A DNA stretch of 50,900 nucleotides from Thermoleophilia bacterium (lineage in GTDB: Bacteria > Actinomycetota > Thermoleophilia > Solirubrobacterales > 70-9). The translations under genes and the position numbers were made by a program. Under the pieces are notes generated by a model. That model had not been told where the DNA came from. It did not search any database and saw nothing but the letters and a program-made list of their open reading frames with translations. The stretch spans positions 1 through 50,900 of the forward strand of contig JAENWU010000002.1 in the NCBI GenBank assembly GCA_016649905.1, in the 5' to 3' direction. Positions 1-10,361 of the stretch are shown piece by piece (position 1 is the first letter of the stretch; every line of letters begins with the position of its first letter).

Positions 1-681
1 CGGTTTTTCGCAGGGCGCGCCCTGGGCGGCGAGTTCGGGGAATGCTTCACTCCATTTGGCGTTTTCCTCGCCGGCCCAGACTTTGGCGAATTTGGCCTTG
101 GTGAAGCGAACCCGGAGGATGCCTTTCAGCGCCGCATTGCCGGTGATCTGAGCAGCCGTGACAGTGCGGTATTTGTCGGCGAGCGCTTCCGGATTGCAGC
201 CGTCGGGGAAGTTGACGAGCGGCGGGATGGCGCCCGCCGCGACCGGGTAGACGTGAATTTTGCCGTCGTTGGCGGGGTTGGTGTCAGCTGAGATGACGCC
301 CGCGGTTTCGATTCCACCCGAGTTCATCAGCGCGACCTGCGCGGGGGTCGGGGGGTCGTCGGTGCCCCAGAAGCGGGAGCTGCTGGCGCGCAACTGCGCG
401 CCGCTGATGCCGGCGCCGCTGCCGTTGGCGTTGTAGGCGATGTTGAGACCAGAGCCGGCGCAGTAGATGTTTTTGAAGTTGAAGTTGAAGACTTCCTGCG
501 CGCCTTTGGCGAAGCTGGCGCCGTTGGCGTCGATGTTGGTCCCGGCGCATTTCGCCGAGTTGAAATCGGCCTTCGCCTGGGAGGCGAGGCCGAGCGCGGC
601 CATCAGCGCCAGCAGCAGGCAGACAAGCCCCACTCCGGTCGCTCGCGTGCCCCGAATCGGCACACTCGTCGTATCGCTCAT
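1..681 (-). CDS. PstS-like substrate-binding secreted protein, truncated by the left window edge
   Basis: Manual reverse-strand translation from ATG at 681 gives MSDTTSVPIRGTRATGVGLVCLLLALMAALGLASQAKADFNSAKCAGTNIDANGASFAKGAQEVFNFNFKNIYCAGSGLNIAYNANGSGAGISGAQLRASSSRFWGTDDPP..., open to base 1. It has a signal peptide and phosphate-binding-protein-like motifs. It is missing from the ORF track, presumably because there is no stop in the window. Confidence 0.72.
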   Translation of the reverse strand, partial: MSDTTSVPIRGTRATGVGLVCLLLALMAALGLASQAKADFNSAKCAGTNIDANGASFAKGAQEVFNFNFKNIYCAGSGLNIAYNANGSGAGISGAQLRASSSRFWGTDDPPTPAQVALMNSGGIETAGVISADTNPANDGKIHVYPVAAGAIPPLVNFPDGCNPEALADKYRTVTAAQITGNAALKGILRVRFTKAKFAKVWAGEENAKWSEAFPELAAQGAPCEKP

Positions 682-947
682 GCGAGTGATTCCTTTCATT
701 GACATAACCCTTTCGGCGCCAGGTTTGTTGGCCGAATATGGCTCTGTCAAGCGGGTTCACGGAACTTCTACGAAGCTGTTACCTCCCTGTCTCCAGGCGT
801 TATCCGGATCGTTTCCGGGGGATGACAGGGGGATTACAAATGGGTCGTGAATCACGAGGTGACGACCCCACCGATCCCACGGCACCGCATCCGAGTTAGA
901 CCCCACCCCGCTGTGGTCAAACTCCGATGCGCTGAGCGGGGATCGGA

Positions 948-1787
948 CTAAGCGAACGCCTGCGCCGCGCGGCGACGCAGGTCGGCATTGAGCATGCCGG
1001 TGACCTGGCTGGGACTGTCCCCCGCGGAGGGAACCGCGGCGCCGATCAGGCCGTCGGCGCGGAAGCCGTAGAGCGGGGCGACGACGCCGAGCTCGCGAAT
1101 CTTGCGGACCAGCCGCACCGCGTCCTGGGTCTCGGCGCCGGGGCCGCAGAGGACGATCGCGGTCGGGTCGAGGGCGCCGAGGGCGCGCTCGAGCCGCTCG
1201 TCGCCGAGCTCGTTGGAGAGCATCAGGACGCGGAAGCCGGCGCGACGCAGGGCGAGGTCGAGCGCCTGAGCGTGGACCTCCTCGGCGTCCTGGCCACGGC
1301 TGGAGTCGAGCAGCAGAATCCCGGCCGGGCGCGAGGCGGCGGCGGCGAGGCGACGGGCGCCGTGCAGCCAGCCGGTCGCCCAGCGGGCGGCGAATTCGAG
1401 CTCGGCCTCGCGGCCAGGGTCGGCGGAGAGCTCGTCGATCGCGGGCAGCAACAGCTCCTCGACCGTGCGCTCCAGCGGCCGCACCGCCAGGCTCTCCTCG
1501 ACGGCGCGGTCGGCGGCGGACTCGTCGAAGTGGGTGAAGGCGGCGAGCAACTCACCGCCGCTGGCCGGCGCCTCCTGGCGCTGGCGGGCCAGCGCGATCG
1601 CCGAGGAGATGTTGCCGGTCTGAGCCAGCGCGTCGCGCAGGGTCTGCAGCTCCATCAGCTCGTAGTTGCGGTGGTTGCCGACCGTGCGCTTCGGGACCGG
1701 GTAGCCGTAGCGGCGCTCCCAACTGCGCAGCGTGTTGGGGCTCACACCGAGAACTTCTGCAGCAGCGTTGGTCCGGATCCCAGGCAT
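948..1787 (-). CDS. MerR-family regulator with CarH/LitR-like (cobalamin-binding-like) C-terminal region
   Basis: MPGIRTNAAAEVLGVSPNTLRSWERRYGYPVPKRTVGNHRNY is a MerR HTH; the C-terminal region has an EVHAQAL segment resembling the ExHxxG B12 motif. The ORF track opens to 1880. Confidence 0.75.
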   Translation of the reverse strand: MPGIRTNAAAEVLGVSPNTLRSWERRYGYPVPKRTVGNHRNYELMELQTLRDALAQTGNISSAIALARQRQEAPASGGELLAAFTHFDESAADRAVEESLAVRPLERTVEELLLPAIDELSADPGREAELEFAARWATGWLHGARRLAAAASRPAGILLLDSSRGQDAEEVHAQALDLALRRAGFRVLMLSNELGDERLERALGALDPTAIVLCGPGAETQDAVRLVRKIRELGVVAPLYGFRADGLIGAAVPSAGDSPSQVTGMLNADLRRRAAQAFA

Positions 1788-1925
1788 CTGCGGGGATTCT
1801 TCCACCGGAATTCCAGGTTTACACGGGTTATGGACAGATTTACGGGATCTGCCTGAGATCTTGCACGGGCTCAGGCGCACCCGGCCGTGGCGATTTAGTC
1901 AACCCCTGGTTGACAAACTCGCCAA

Positions 1926-2678
1926 TCAGCTGGCCGCGAGGGCGCCGACGCCCAGCGGCTGCCCCACCGCGCGCGCCCGCCAAAGGGCCCCGTCGGCCTT
2001 GTGGAGGAGGGCGTCGGCCTCGGCGCCGTGGTCGGGGCAAGCGACCACACCGGCCGCCAAGGCGATCCGCAGGCCCCCCGCCCGCTCGAGCTCGTCGAGC
2101 TTGCCGAGCAGTCGCTCGGCCATCTGCACCCCCTCGACGGTGCCGAGGTTGGGGGCGAGCACGCAGATCGCGTCCTCCTCGAGCCGGAAGGCTTCGTCGA
2201 CGATGCGGATGCTGTCGCGCAGCGCCGCGCCGACGATCGCCAGCACCGTCTCGCGGCCGCCGCCGGGGTCGCCGTTGCGCGTCCCCGGCCCGGAAGCGTC
2301 GAAGACCGCGAGTCCGAACGGGTGGCCGTAGCGGCGGTTGGTCTCGATCAGCTGGTCGAGGCGGCGGCGCATGTGGCCCGGCTGGTAGAGGCTCGGCAGC
2401 TCTTCCGGCGGCGACCACGGCAGCGGCTCGACATCGGCCGCCTCCGCGGCGGCCTTGGCGTAGGCGGCATCGACGGCGGTCGCGGTCACGGCGCCGAACT
2501 CGGTGGCCAGCCGCTGCGCGGCGGTGGCAAATGCCTCGCCGTCCTCGCTGCCGATCTCCTCGGCCAGCTTGGCCAACAGCGCCGCCTGCTGCTCGGCGAC
2601 CTCGCGGGCAAGGCGACCGGCGGGCGAGGCGCCCGAATCCCCGTTTGCCCCGTTGCCGTTGCTCGCCTGCGTGGCCAC
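1926..2678 (-). CDS. Degenerate GGDEF-domain protein
   Basis: RRLDQLIETNRRYGHPFGLAVFDASG...VLAIVGAALRDSIRIVDEAFRLEEDAICVLAP...LLHKADGALWRARAVG follows the GGDEF fold pattern, but the catalytic GGDEF motif is replaced. Confidence 0.65.
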   Translation of the reverse strand: MATQASNGNGANGDSGASPAGRLAREVAEQQAALLAKLAEEIGSEDGEAFATAAQRLATEFGAVTATAVDAAYAKAAAEAADVEPLPWSPPEELPSLYQPGHMRRRLDQLIETNRRYGHPFGLAVFDASGPGTRNGDPGGGRETVLAIVGAALRDSIRIVDEAFRLEEDAICVLAPNLGTVEGVQMAERLLGKLDELERAGGLRIALAAGVVACPDHGAEADALLHKADGALWRARAVGQPLGVGALAAS

Positions 2679-2775
2679 GCACGGACCCTGCCGGAAGCGG
2701 CGGACGTCAGCGCGTGCAGAAATTCGCTATTTGCGGGACGACGAACGTCCAGGACGGATGTTCAATCCGATTCGA

Positions 2776-3381
2776 CTAGTCGAGGCTGCGGCGACCGGCG
2801 AGAGCCTTGCCGAGCGTCACCTCGTCGGCGTGCTCGAGGTCGGCGCCGACCGGCAGTCCGCTGGCGAGGCGGGTCACGGCCAGCTGGGGACCGCGCAGGC
2901 GCTCGGCGATGTAGAGCGCGGTCGCCTCGCCGGTCGTGGTCGGGTTCGTCGCCAGCACCACCTCGCCGATCCCGCCCCGCCCCACCCGACTCAGCAGCTC
3001 GGCGATCTTCAGGTCCTCGGCGTCGACGCCGTCGATCGGCGAGAGGGCGCCGCCGAGCACGTGGTAGAGGCCGCGGTATTCGTGGGTGCGCTCGAACGGG
3101 ATCACGTCGGCCGGCTGCTCGACCACGCAGATCGTCGCCCGGTCGCGGTTGTGGTCGGCGCAGATCCGGCAGAGCGGGCCCTCGGCGAGGTTGAAGCACT
3201 CCTCGCAGAGGCCGACCTTCTCCTTCACTTCGCGGATCGCGTCGCCGAGGGCGAAGGCCTCTTCGTCAGGCGCCCGCAGCAGGTGGAAGGCGAGCCGCTG
3301 GGCGGTCCGCTGGCCGATCCCCGGCAGCCGCGAGAGCTCGGCGACGAGCCGCGCGAGCGGTGCCGGCCCCTCGGTGCTCAA
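2776..3381 (-). CDS. recR: Recombination protein RecR
   Basis: LSRLPGIGQRTAQRLAFHLL, CxxC zinc finger (CEECFNLAEGPLCRIC), TOPRIM-like VVEQPADVIPFERTHEYRGLYHVLGG. Confidence 0.97.
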   Translation of the reverse strand: MSTEGPAPLARLVAELSRLPGIGQRTAQRLAFHLLRAPDEEAFALGDAIREVKEKVGLCEECFNLAEGPLCRICADHNRDRATICVVEQPADVIPFERTHEYRGLYHVLGGALSPIDGVDAEDLKIAELLSRVGRGGIGEVVLATNPTTTGEATALYIAERLRGPQLAVTRLASGLPVGADLEHADEVTLGKALAGRRSLD

Positions 3382-3731
3382 CCCCCTAACGCCCCCAGGC
3401 CGCCAGGGCCACCGCCCATCCCGCCGGTGATCCCGCCCATCGTCGAGCTGGCCAGCTCCTGGGCGGCGCGCAGGCCCTCGTTGACCGCGGCCTGGACCAT
3501 CTCGGCGAGCATCTCCGCCTCCTCGGGGTCGATCGCCTCGGGGTCGATGGTGATCTGGCGCAGGGTCATGTCGCCGCCCATCACGACCTTGACCATGCCG
3601 CCGCCGGCACTCGCCTCGACGGTTTCGTCTTTCAGTTTCTCCTGCGCTTGGAGCATCTGGTTCTGCATCTCCTGCGCCTGTTTCATCAGGGCGTTGACGT
3701 CGAACCCGCCAGGTCCACCTCCGCGTGCCAC
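3378..3731 (-). CDS. ybaB: YbaB/EbfC family nucleoid-associated protein
   Basis: NALMKQAQEMQNQMLQAQEKL...GGMVKVVMGGDMTLRQITIDPEAIDPEEAEMLAEMVQAAVNEGLR, located between dnaX and recR. Confidence 0.95.
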   Translation of the reverse strand: MARGGGPGGFDVNALMKQAQEMQNQMLQAQEKLKDETVEASAGGGMVKVVMGGDMTLRQITIDPEAIDPEEAEMLAEMVQAAVNEGLRAAQELASSTMGGITGGMGGGPGGLGALGG

Positions 3732-5471
3732 CTAACTGACCTCCTCCGCGTCGAACTCGCTCTTCAGCCGCCGCAGCAGCTCTTCCTCACTTACTCCATC
3801 AGCTTTGCCGGCGTCCTCGCCCGTCTGCGGCTCCGGCGCCTCGCCGTCGAGCAGGTCGTAGGTGGGCCGCAGGGTGTGGCCGGTGACGGCCACGAGCGCG
3901 GCGATCAGCGCTTCGCGGCGCTCGGGCGCCTCGGCCTTGCGTTTGTTGAAGGTCTTGTCGGGGGGGAACCCGATCGAGAGCTCGTCACCCTCGAGCCCGT
4001 CAGGCCGCACCCCCTCGAAGGTCGCCGCCAACGCCGGCGCCGTCTCGCCCAGCTTCTGGAGGACGGCGGGCCAGATCCGCTGCAGCTCATCGAGTGACAG
4101 ATCGCCGCTGTCGGCCGCGGGAGGATCGGGGTCTGGCGAGGGGGCGGGCTCGCGCGGAGCGGGAGCGGGCTCGGGCGTCGGAGACGCCTCGGGCTCGGGC
4201 AGTGGCGGCGGTCTCTCTTCGATCGGCGCGGGCTCAGGCGTCGGAGCTGCCACCGGCTCGGGCGCTGACGGCGGAGGCGCCTGATCGACTGCAGCCGGCG
4301 GCGGGGGCGTTGAGCCGGAGAGGCGGGACTCAAGGCGCTCGATCCGGCGCAGCAGACCCTCGGTGGAGGGATCGAGGTCGGGACGGGCGGCTTTGAGGAG
4401 CGCGATCTCCACCGCCATGCGGGCGTCGTCGCCCTCGCGGACGGCGGTCAGCGCGTCGGCCAGCTCGTCGATCGTCCTTATGAGCGCGGCCGGGCCCACC
4501 GCCGCGGCCTGCGCTCGCAGGCGGGCGGAGTCGGTGGCGGTGACCACGAAGGAGGTCGGCACCTCGCCGGTCGTCTGGGTGACGAGGAGGAAGCGCAGGT
4601 GGGCGAGCAGGTCACGGGCGAACTGGCCCGGGTCGCGTCCGGAGCGGGCCATCTTCTCGACCCCGAGCAGGACGCCCTTCGGGTCCTCGGCGGCGACCGC
4701 GTCGACCGCGCCGAAGAGCAGCTCGGCGTCGGCGGCGCCGAGCATCTCCAGCACCTCGTCGAGGCCGACGTCGTTGCCGCCGAAGGCGACCAGCTGGTCG
4801 AGCGTGCCGAGGGCGTCGCGGAAGCTGCCCGAGGCCGAGCGGGCAATCATCGCCACGGCACCGTCGTCGACCGTGATCGACTCGCTCGCGGCGACCCGGT
4901 TCAGCACCTCGGAGATCTGCTCCAGCGAGGGCCGCTGGAAGTCGAAGCGCTGGCAGCGGTCGGCGATCGTCGCCATCACCTTGTGCGACTCGGTGGTGGC
5001 GAGGACGAAGACGGTTTTCGGCGGCGGCTCCTCGAGCGTCTTCAGGAAGGCGTTCCAGGCCTCTTTGGTCAGCATGTGCGCCTCGTCGAGGATGTAGACC
5101 TTCCAGCGGCCGCCGGCCGGGGCGTAGGCGACCCGCTCGCGGAGGTCGCGGACGTCGTCGACGGAGCGGTTGGAGGCGGCGTCCATCTCGATCACGTCGA
5201 TCGAGGTGCCGGCGGCGATCGTCACGCAGGACTCGCATTCGCCGCAGGGCGTCACCGTCGGGCCGCCGCGCTCGCAGTTGAGCGAGCGGGCGAGGATCTT
5301 CGCCATCGAGGTCTTGCCGGTCCCGCGCGAGCCAACGAACAGGTAGGCGTGGTGGACCTTGTCCTGCTCGACCGCGTTGCGCAGCGTGCGCACCACGTGC
5401 TGCTGGCCCACGACTTCGTCGAAGGAGCCGGGGCGGTGGCGGCGGTAGAGGGAGGTCGACTCGGCTGACAT
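3732..5471 (-). CDS. dnaX: DNA polymerase III subunits gamma/tau
   Basis: MSAESTSLYRRHRPGSFDEVVGQQHVVRTLRNAVEQDKVHHAYLFVGSRGTGKTSMAKILARSLNC...; Walker A and zinc module; proline-rich tail. The ORF track opens to 5603. Confidence 0.96.
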   Translation of the reverse strand: MSAESTSLYRRHRPGSFDEVVGQQHVVRTLRNAVEQDKVHHAYLFVGSRGTGKTSMAKILARSLNCERGGPTVTPCGECESCVTIAAGTSIDVIEMDAASNRSVDDVRDLRERVAYAPAGGRWKVYILDEAHMLTKEAWNAFLKTLEEPPPKTVFVLATTESHKVMATIADRCQRFDFQRPSLEQISEVLNRVAASESITVDDGAVAMIARSASGSFRDALGTLDQLVAFGGNDVGLDEVLEMLGAADAELLFGAVDAVAAEDPKGVLLGVEKMARSGRDPGQFARDLLAHLRFLLVTQTTGEVPTSFVVTATDSARLRAQAAAVGPAALIRTIDELADALTAVREGDDARMAVEIALLKAARPDLDPSTEGLLRRIERLESRLSGSTPPPPAAVDQAPPPSAPEPVAAPTPEPAPIEERPPPLPEPEASPTPEPAPAPREPAPSPDPDPPAADSGDLSLDELQRIWPAVLQKLGETAPALAATFEGVRPDGLEGDELSIGFPPDKTFNKRKAEAPERREALIAALVAVTGHTLRPTYDLLDGEAPEPQTGEDAGKADGVSEEELLRRLKSEFDAEEVS

Positions 5472-5514
5472 CGGGACTGAAGCCAGTGTATCCACGCCCC
5501 GCCGGCGCCCCCGG

Positions 5515-5566
5515 AGGGGTGTCTGAGCTAAGGGACCCATATAGGGACCTAAGCTCAGACACCCCT
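5515..5566. repeat. Hairpin A1: 15-bp perfect outer stem aggggtgtctgagct/agctcagacacccct, imperfect inner stem, CATATA centre
   Basis: aggggtgtctgagctaagggacccatatagggacctaagctcagacacccct, between the divergent dnaX and membrane protein genes. Confidence 0.9.
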
Positions 5567-5596
5567 CGATGTGGGCCGCACCGATACCGTGCGCGC

Positions 5597-7102
5597 GTGC
5601 CATCGAGGGTCTCCAGCTGGCTGACGCCGGCCGCCTGGGTCGCCGGGGTGACGGCTGTCCTGCTGCTCGTCTTCCCGGTCGGCTTCCCCAACTACGACAC
5701 CATCTACGCGCTGGTCTGGGGGCGCGAACTGGCGCACGGGATCAGCCCCGACGTCGGCTCGGCGCTGCCGCCGACCCCGCACCCGCTGACCGAGCTGATC
5801 GGGCTGGTGACGACGCCGCTGGGCGACGGCGCGATCACGGTGACGATGGTGATCGCCTACGTCTCGCTGGGCCTGATCGGCTTCTTCGTCTACCGGCTCG
5901 GGGCGATCTGGTTCGACCGCTGGGTCGGCGCCGTCGCCGCCGCGATCGTGCTCACCCGCGCCCCCTTCCTCTCCAACGGCCTGCGCGCCTACATCGACCT
6001 CCCCTACATCGCCTTCTGCCTGGCGGCGCTGCTGGTCGAGGCCAAGCGCCCGCGCGCCGGCTGGCCGGTGCTGGCCCTGCTCATCCCCGCCGGCCTGCTG
6101 CGCCCCGAGGCCTGGCTCTTCGCCGGCGTCTACTGGCTCTGGTTGGCGCTGGACCTGCGGCCGATGGGCCGATTTCGGGACCATGAGGCCCGAAATCGGC
6201 CCATCGGCGGGGTGTTTGGGTGGGAGCTGCGCTGGCGCGGCGAGCGCTCGACCGTGGAGCTGGCGTGGCTCGCCGCGCTCGCCGTCTCCGGGTCGGTGCT
6301 TTGGGTCGCGTTCGACGCGATCACCGCCGGCGACCCGCTCTACTCCTGGACCGGGACCAAAGAAACCGTGGAGACGCTGGAACGGCAAACCGGTCCCGTC
6401 GACCTCGTCCTCTACGGCCCGCGCCGGCTCGGCGAGGTCCTGCAGTGGCCGGGGATGGTCGGCGCCGGCGGCGGGGTCGTGCTCGGGCTCGCCTTCCTGC
6501 GCCGCCGCTCGGCGCTTGGCGCCGCCGCCGCCGGCCTGGCCCTGCTCGCCTTCGCCCTGCTCGCCTGCGGCGGCCTCGCGATCCTCCCCCGCTACACGAT
6601 GCTGGCCGCGGCGATCCTGGCGATCTTCGCCGCGCTCGCCCTGCTCGGCTGGCGGCTACTGGAGCCCGATCACCGCTGGCGCCGCCGCTGGCAGGTCTTC
6701 GCCGGCCTGGTGGCGCTGATGTTCGCGGTCTGGATCCCGAACCAGTGGGACCTCGACTCCCGCGTCGACACCGACCTCACCAACCAGGCCCAGATCGAGG
6801 GTGACCTCTCCGACCTCGTCGACGACGGCGCCTTCGAGCCGCTCTGCGGCAAGGTCGCGGTGCCAAACCACCGCGCCGTCCCCCGCCTCGCCTTCGGGCT
6901 CGACGTCAGGCCGACCGAGATCGTCAGCGCCATTGAGGAAAGGATTCCCAAGCGCGGCTACTTCGTCGCCCCGGCCAGCAAGTTCGTGATCCACAACTTC
7001 ATCCTCGACCCCAACGACCCGACCGACTTCTCACCCGAGGTCCCGCCCGGCTTCAAGCTCGTCGCCGAGAACGAGTCCTGGCAGGTCTACCGCCGCTGCT
7101 GA
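5597..7102 (+). CDS. Polytopic membrane glycosyltransferase-like protein
   Basis: Many TM helices (VAGVTAVLLLVFPVGFPNYDTIYALVWGRELAHG...); GT39/ArnT-like layout. GTG start chosen over the upstream in-frame ATG at 5486. Confidence 0.65.
   Translation: MPSRVSSWLTPAAWVAGVTAVLLLVFPVGFPNYDTIYALVWGRELAHGISPDVGSALPPTPHPLTELIGLVTTPLGDGAITVTMVIAYVSLGLIGFFVYRLGAIWFDRWVGAVAAAIVLTRAPFLSNGLRAYIDLPYIAFCLAALLVEAKRPRAGWPVLALLIPAGLLRPEAWLFAGVYWLWLALDLRPMGRFRDHEARNRPIGGVFGWELRWRGERSTVELAWLAALAVSGSVLWVAFDAITAGDPLYSWTGTKETVETLERQTGPVDLVLYGPRRLGEVLQWPGMVGAGGGVVLGLAFLRRRSALGAAAAGLALLAFALLACGGLAILPRYTMLAAAILAIFAALALLGWRLLEPDHRWRRRWQVFAGLVALMFAVWIPNQWDLDSRVDTDLTNQAQIEGDLSDLVDDGAFEPLCGKVAVPNHRAVPRLAFGLDVRPTEIVSAIEERIPKRGYFVAPASKFVIHNFILDPNDPTDFSPEVPPGFKLVAENESWQVYRRC
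6161..6207. repeat. Hairpin A2: perfect 19-bp arms inside a CDS, 9-nt loop accatgagg
   Basis: ccgatgggccgatttcggg-accatgagg-cccgaaatcggcccatcgg. Confidence 0.95.
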
Positions 7103-7113
7103 GCCGTTGACCG

Positions 7114-7662
7114 CTAGGGCAGCGGCGCCATCGGCGGCAGCTCGAAGCCACGGTGGAAGCGCAGAGCGCCGACGCCGTCGCAGCTCTCGTGAGCGTCTTC
7201 GGGACCGTCTTCGGGGAGGATCTCCTCGGGGACGATGACGCCGACGTTGGCGATGTCTCGGACGCCGAACTTGAGTTCCACGTGGACGCGGCCGAGGCGG
7301 CCGTTGCCGCGCTCCTGCCAGTTCAAGATCAGTTTCCCGTTGTTGGGGACGAGGCGGCCGTCGGGGGCCTCGGCACCGGCGGTGAAGAAGCGCGGTTCGC
7401 TGGTCGGCGAGTCCGAAGCCTGGCAGATGATCTGGATCTGCAGCTCGAGGTCGCGGACGCGGCGGTTGCGGACCGTGAAGGAGACATATTCGCCCCGCGC
7501 CGGCTTGTTGACGCCGTAGCTGCCGTTGGGGATCACGGCGGTGCTGGTGGTGGGCCGGGCCGAAGAGGTGCCAGCCACACCCAGACAGACGCCGACGCCC
7601 AACACCAGGACCAGGCCGACGGCGAAGAATTCACGCTTGAAGGAGGCGGGGACGAGTTTCAT
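7114..7662 (-). CDS. Secreted hypothetical protein
   Basis: MKLVPASFKREFFAVGLVLVLGVGVCLGVAGTSSARPTTS... signal peptide; GGAGG immediately upstream. Confidence 0.6.
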   Translation of the reverse strand: MKLVPASFKREFFAVGLVLVLGVGVCLGVAGTSSARPTTSTAVIPNGSYGVNKPARGEYVSFTVRNRRVRDLELQIQIICQASDSPTSEPRFFTAGAEAPDGRLVPNNGKLILNWQERGNGRLGRVHVELKFGVRDIANVGVIVPEEILPEDGPEDAHESCDGVGALRFHRGFELPPMAPLP

Positions 7663-7699
7663 GCCTCCGCTTTCGACCATCCGCGGCGCCGACTTGAGG

Positions 7700-7746
7700 G
7701 TGAGACCGTCGTTTTGCACGCATAGCGTGCGTTAAGACGGTCTCAC
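7700..7746. repeat. Hairpin A3: 11-bp outer and 6-bp inner stem, ATA loop
   Basis: gtgagaccgtcgttttgcacgc-ata-gcgtgcgttaagacggtctcac. Confidence 0.9.
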
Positions 7747-7751
7747 GGGTG

Positions 7752-8534
7752 TCAGCCGCCCTCGGCGCGGACAATCGCCTCGTGCGTTGCGGCCGCGAGG
7801 TCGGGGTCGGCGAGATCGATCGCCGGCGGCAGCTCTATATGTAGATCGTCGGAGGGGTCGAGCCTGGCCCGCAGCCCCTCGGCAGCGCGCGAGTCGAGCA
7901 CATGGCCGCCGCGGCTGCGGTCCTCGCTGACGAAGTGCAGGTGGTAGCCGGCGACCTCGATCCCCTCGACGTAGGCCGGGAAGCGGAAGCCGAGCATCGT
8001 CCCCACGACATCGCGCAACTCGAAGACGTTCTGCTCGGCGACGACCTCGGTCAGCGGCCGGTACGGCGGCCGCTGGGCCGGGACCGAGCGGGCGCGGACC
8101 AGCTCGAAGGTGCCGTCGAGGCGGACCGCGCAGGAGGAGGCGCCGGCCGGGACCAGCTGGTCGAGCCGCGCCAGCAGCTCCGCGTGGCCGAGGCTGCCCT
8201 CGATCCGCGCGTCGATCGTCGGTTCGAACCTCGTCACCACCGCGAACGGCGTCTTCGCCTCGGCCGCGATCGGGTGGACCCGGCCCTCGACGTCGGCGCG
8301 CAGGAATTCGCCGTCGAGGGCGATCATCTCGCCGTCGAGGCGGTTCAGCGTCCCCAGCCCGAGGTCGCCGTGCTCGGCCAGCTCGGCGAAGCTGAGATCG
8401 CCGTCGAAGGCGCCGTCGAGCAGCGCCCCGATCGTCGAGGCCTGGAAGAGCACGTGCGGCTCGCGCTCGGCATGTAGGTCTCCGCGGCGCATCGACTCCA
8501 CATGCAGGGATTTGATCCAGCGCTCGTCCAGCAC
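7752..8534 (-). CDS. budA: Alpha-acetolactate decarboxylase
   Basis: FQASTIGALLDGAFDGDLSFAELAEHGDLGLGTLNRLDGEMIALDGEFLRAD...FPAYVEGIEVAGYHLHFVSEDRSRGGHVLD. Confidence 0.92.
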   Translation of the reverse strand: MLDERWIKSLHVESMRRGDLHAEREPHVLFQASTIGALLDGAFDGDLSFAELAEHGDLGLGTLNRLDGEMIALDGEFLRADVEGRVHPIAAEAKTPFAVVTRFEPTIDARIEGSLGHAELLARLDQLVPAGASSCAVRLDGTFELVRARSVPAQRPPYRPLTEVVAEQNVFELRDVVGTMLGFRFPAYVEGIEVAGYHLHFVSEDRSRGGHVLDSRAAEGLRARLDPSDDLHIELPPAIDLADPDLAAATHEAIVRAEGG

Positions 8535-8575
8535 GCCGGCAGTCTCCCAGCCAGGGCCACGGTAGGCTGGCGCGC

Positions 8576-9079
8576 GTGTCCGGGGGGTTCAAGCGGTCGG
8601 GGGCGTTCGGGATCGTCGGCGTCTTCGTCGTCGCCGCGCTGGTCGCAATGATCGCCCTGACGATGGGCCAGGGGGACCCGAACCCGAAGCTCGCCCTCGG
8701 CCTGATCTTCGGCGTCATCGCGCTTTTCTGCGTGGTCCTCTTCGCCCTCCAGCGCTCCGACCTCGAGCGCGCAGCCGGCAGCGACAGCACTGCCGGCAGC
8801 CGCGCCGCCGCCGAAGCGGGGCACCGGGTCGAGAACCCGACGACGCTGAGCGAGCCCGAGCTCTGGGCGGCGATGGCGATCGCCCCGATCGACGCCGATG
8901 CCGTCCGCGCTCGTGACGAGATCTGGGACGTCGGCCGCCGCAGCCAGAAGCTGGCGATCGTGATCTTCCTCACCGTCCCGGCGATCTACCGCAGGAAGGG
9001 CGATCCGGGCGACTGGCTCTGCGACCTCTGGCTGGCCGAGCGCCTGGCCGCCACGGTCCCGTCCCCCGAGCGCGTTTAG
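8576..9079 (+). CDS. Membrane hypothetical protein
   Basis: GTG start; two N-terminal hydrophobic segments. Confidence 0.55.
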   Translation: MSGGFKRSGAFGIVGVFVVAALVAMIALTMGQGDPNPKLALGLIFGVIALFCVVLFALQRSDLERAAGSDSTAGSRAAAEAGHRVENPTTLSEPELWAAMAIAPIDADAVRARDEIWDVGRRSQKLAIVIFLTVPAIYRRKGDPGDWLCDLWLAERLAATVPSPERV

Positions 9080-9090
9080 ACTGGTGCCCG

Positions 9091-9426
9091 ATGCGTCGCA
9101 CCGCCCTCGTCCTCGTCCTCGCCGTCGCTGCCATGCTCGGCCTCGTCGCCCCGGCCAGCGCCGGCGCGCCGCCCCGCGGCCTCTACGAATGCACGATCTC
9201 CGGCGCCTTCTTCGGCGACCTGAAGATCCTCAAGGACGGCAAGTACGAACGCAACGACGAGATCGGCAAGTTCACCTTCAAGGGCCGCAAGCTGAGCTTC
9301 AACACCGGCGGCTTCAAGGGATTCAAGGGCCGCTGGTACATGGCCACCGGCTCCGGTCCCGACACCCCCGAGATCGCCCTGCGCAACCCGCTCGACGATT
9401 TCGAGGACATCTACTGCGGTAAGTAG
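9091..9426 (+). CDS. Small secreted hypothetical protein
   Basis: MRRTALVLVLAVAAMLGLVAPASAGAPPRGLYECTISGAFFGDLK... Confidence 0.6.
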   Translation: MRRTALVLVLAVAAMLGLVAPASAGAPPRGLYECTISGAFFGDLKILKDGKYERNDEIGKFTFKGRKLSFNTGGFKGFKGRWYMATGSGPDTPEIALRNPLDDFEDIYCGK

Positions 9427-9470
9427 CAGCCGGCCCGCCGCCTGCGGCGGCGTCATGCAAGCATCAGCCG

Positions 9471-10357
<887 letters not shown>

Positions 10358-10361
<4 letters not shown>

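Noticed and set aside
9434-9452. GC-rich hairpin cgccgcctgcggcggcg after the small secreted gene
   Set aside because: Short, no U-tract and no CATA apex; an ordinary intergenic hairpin, not counted in family A.
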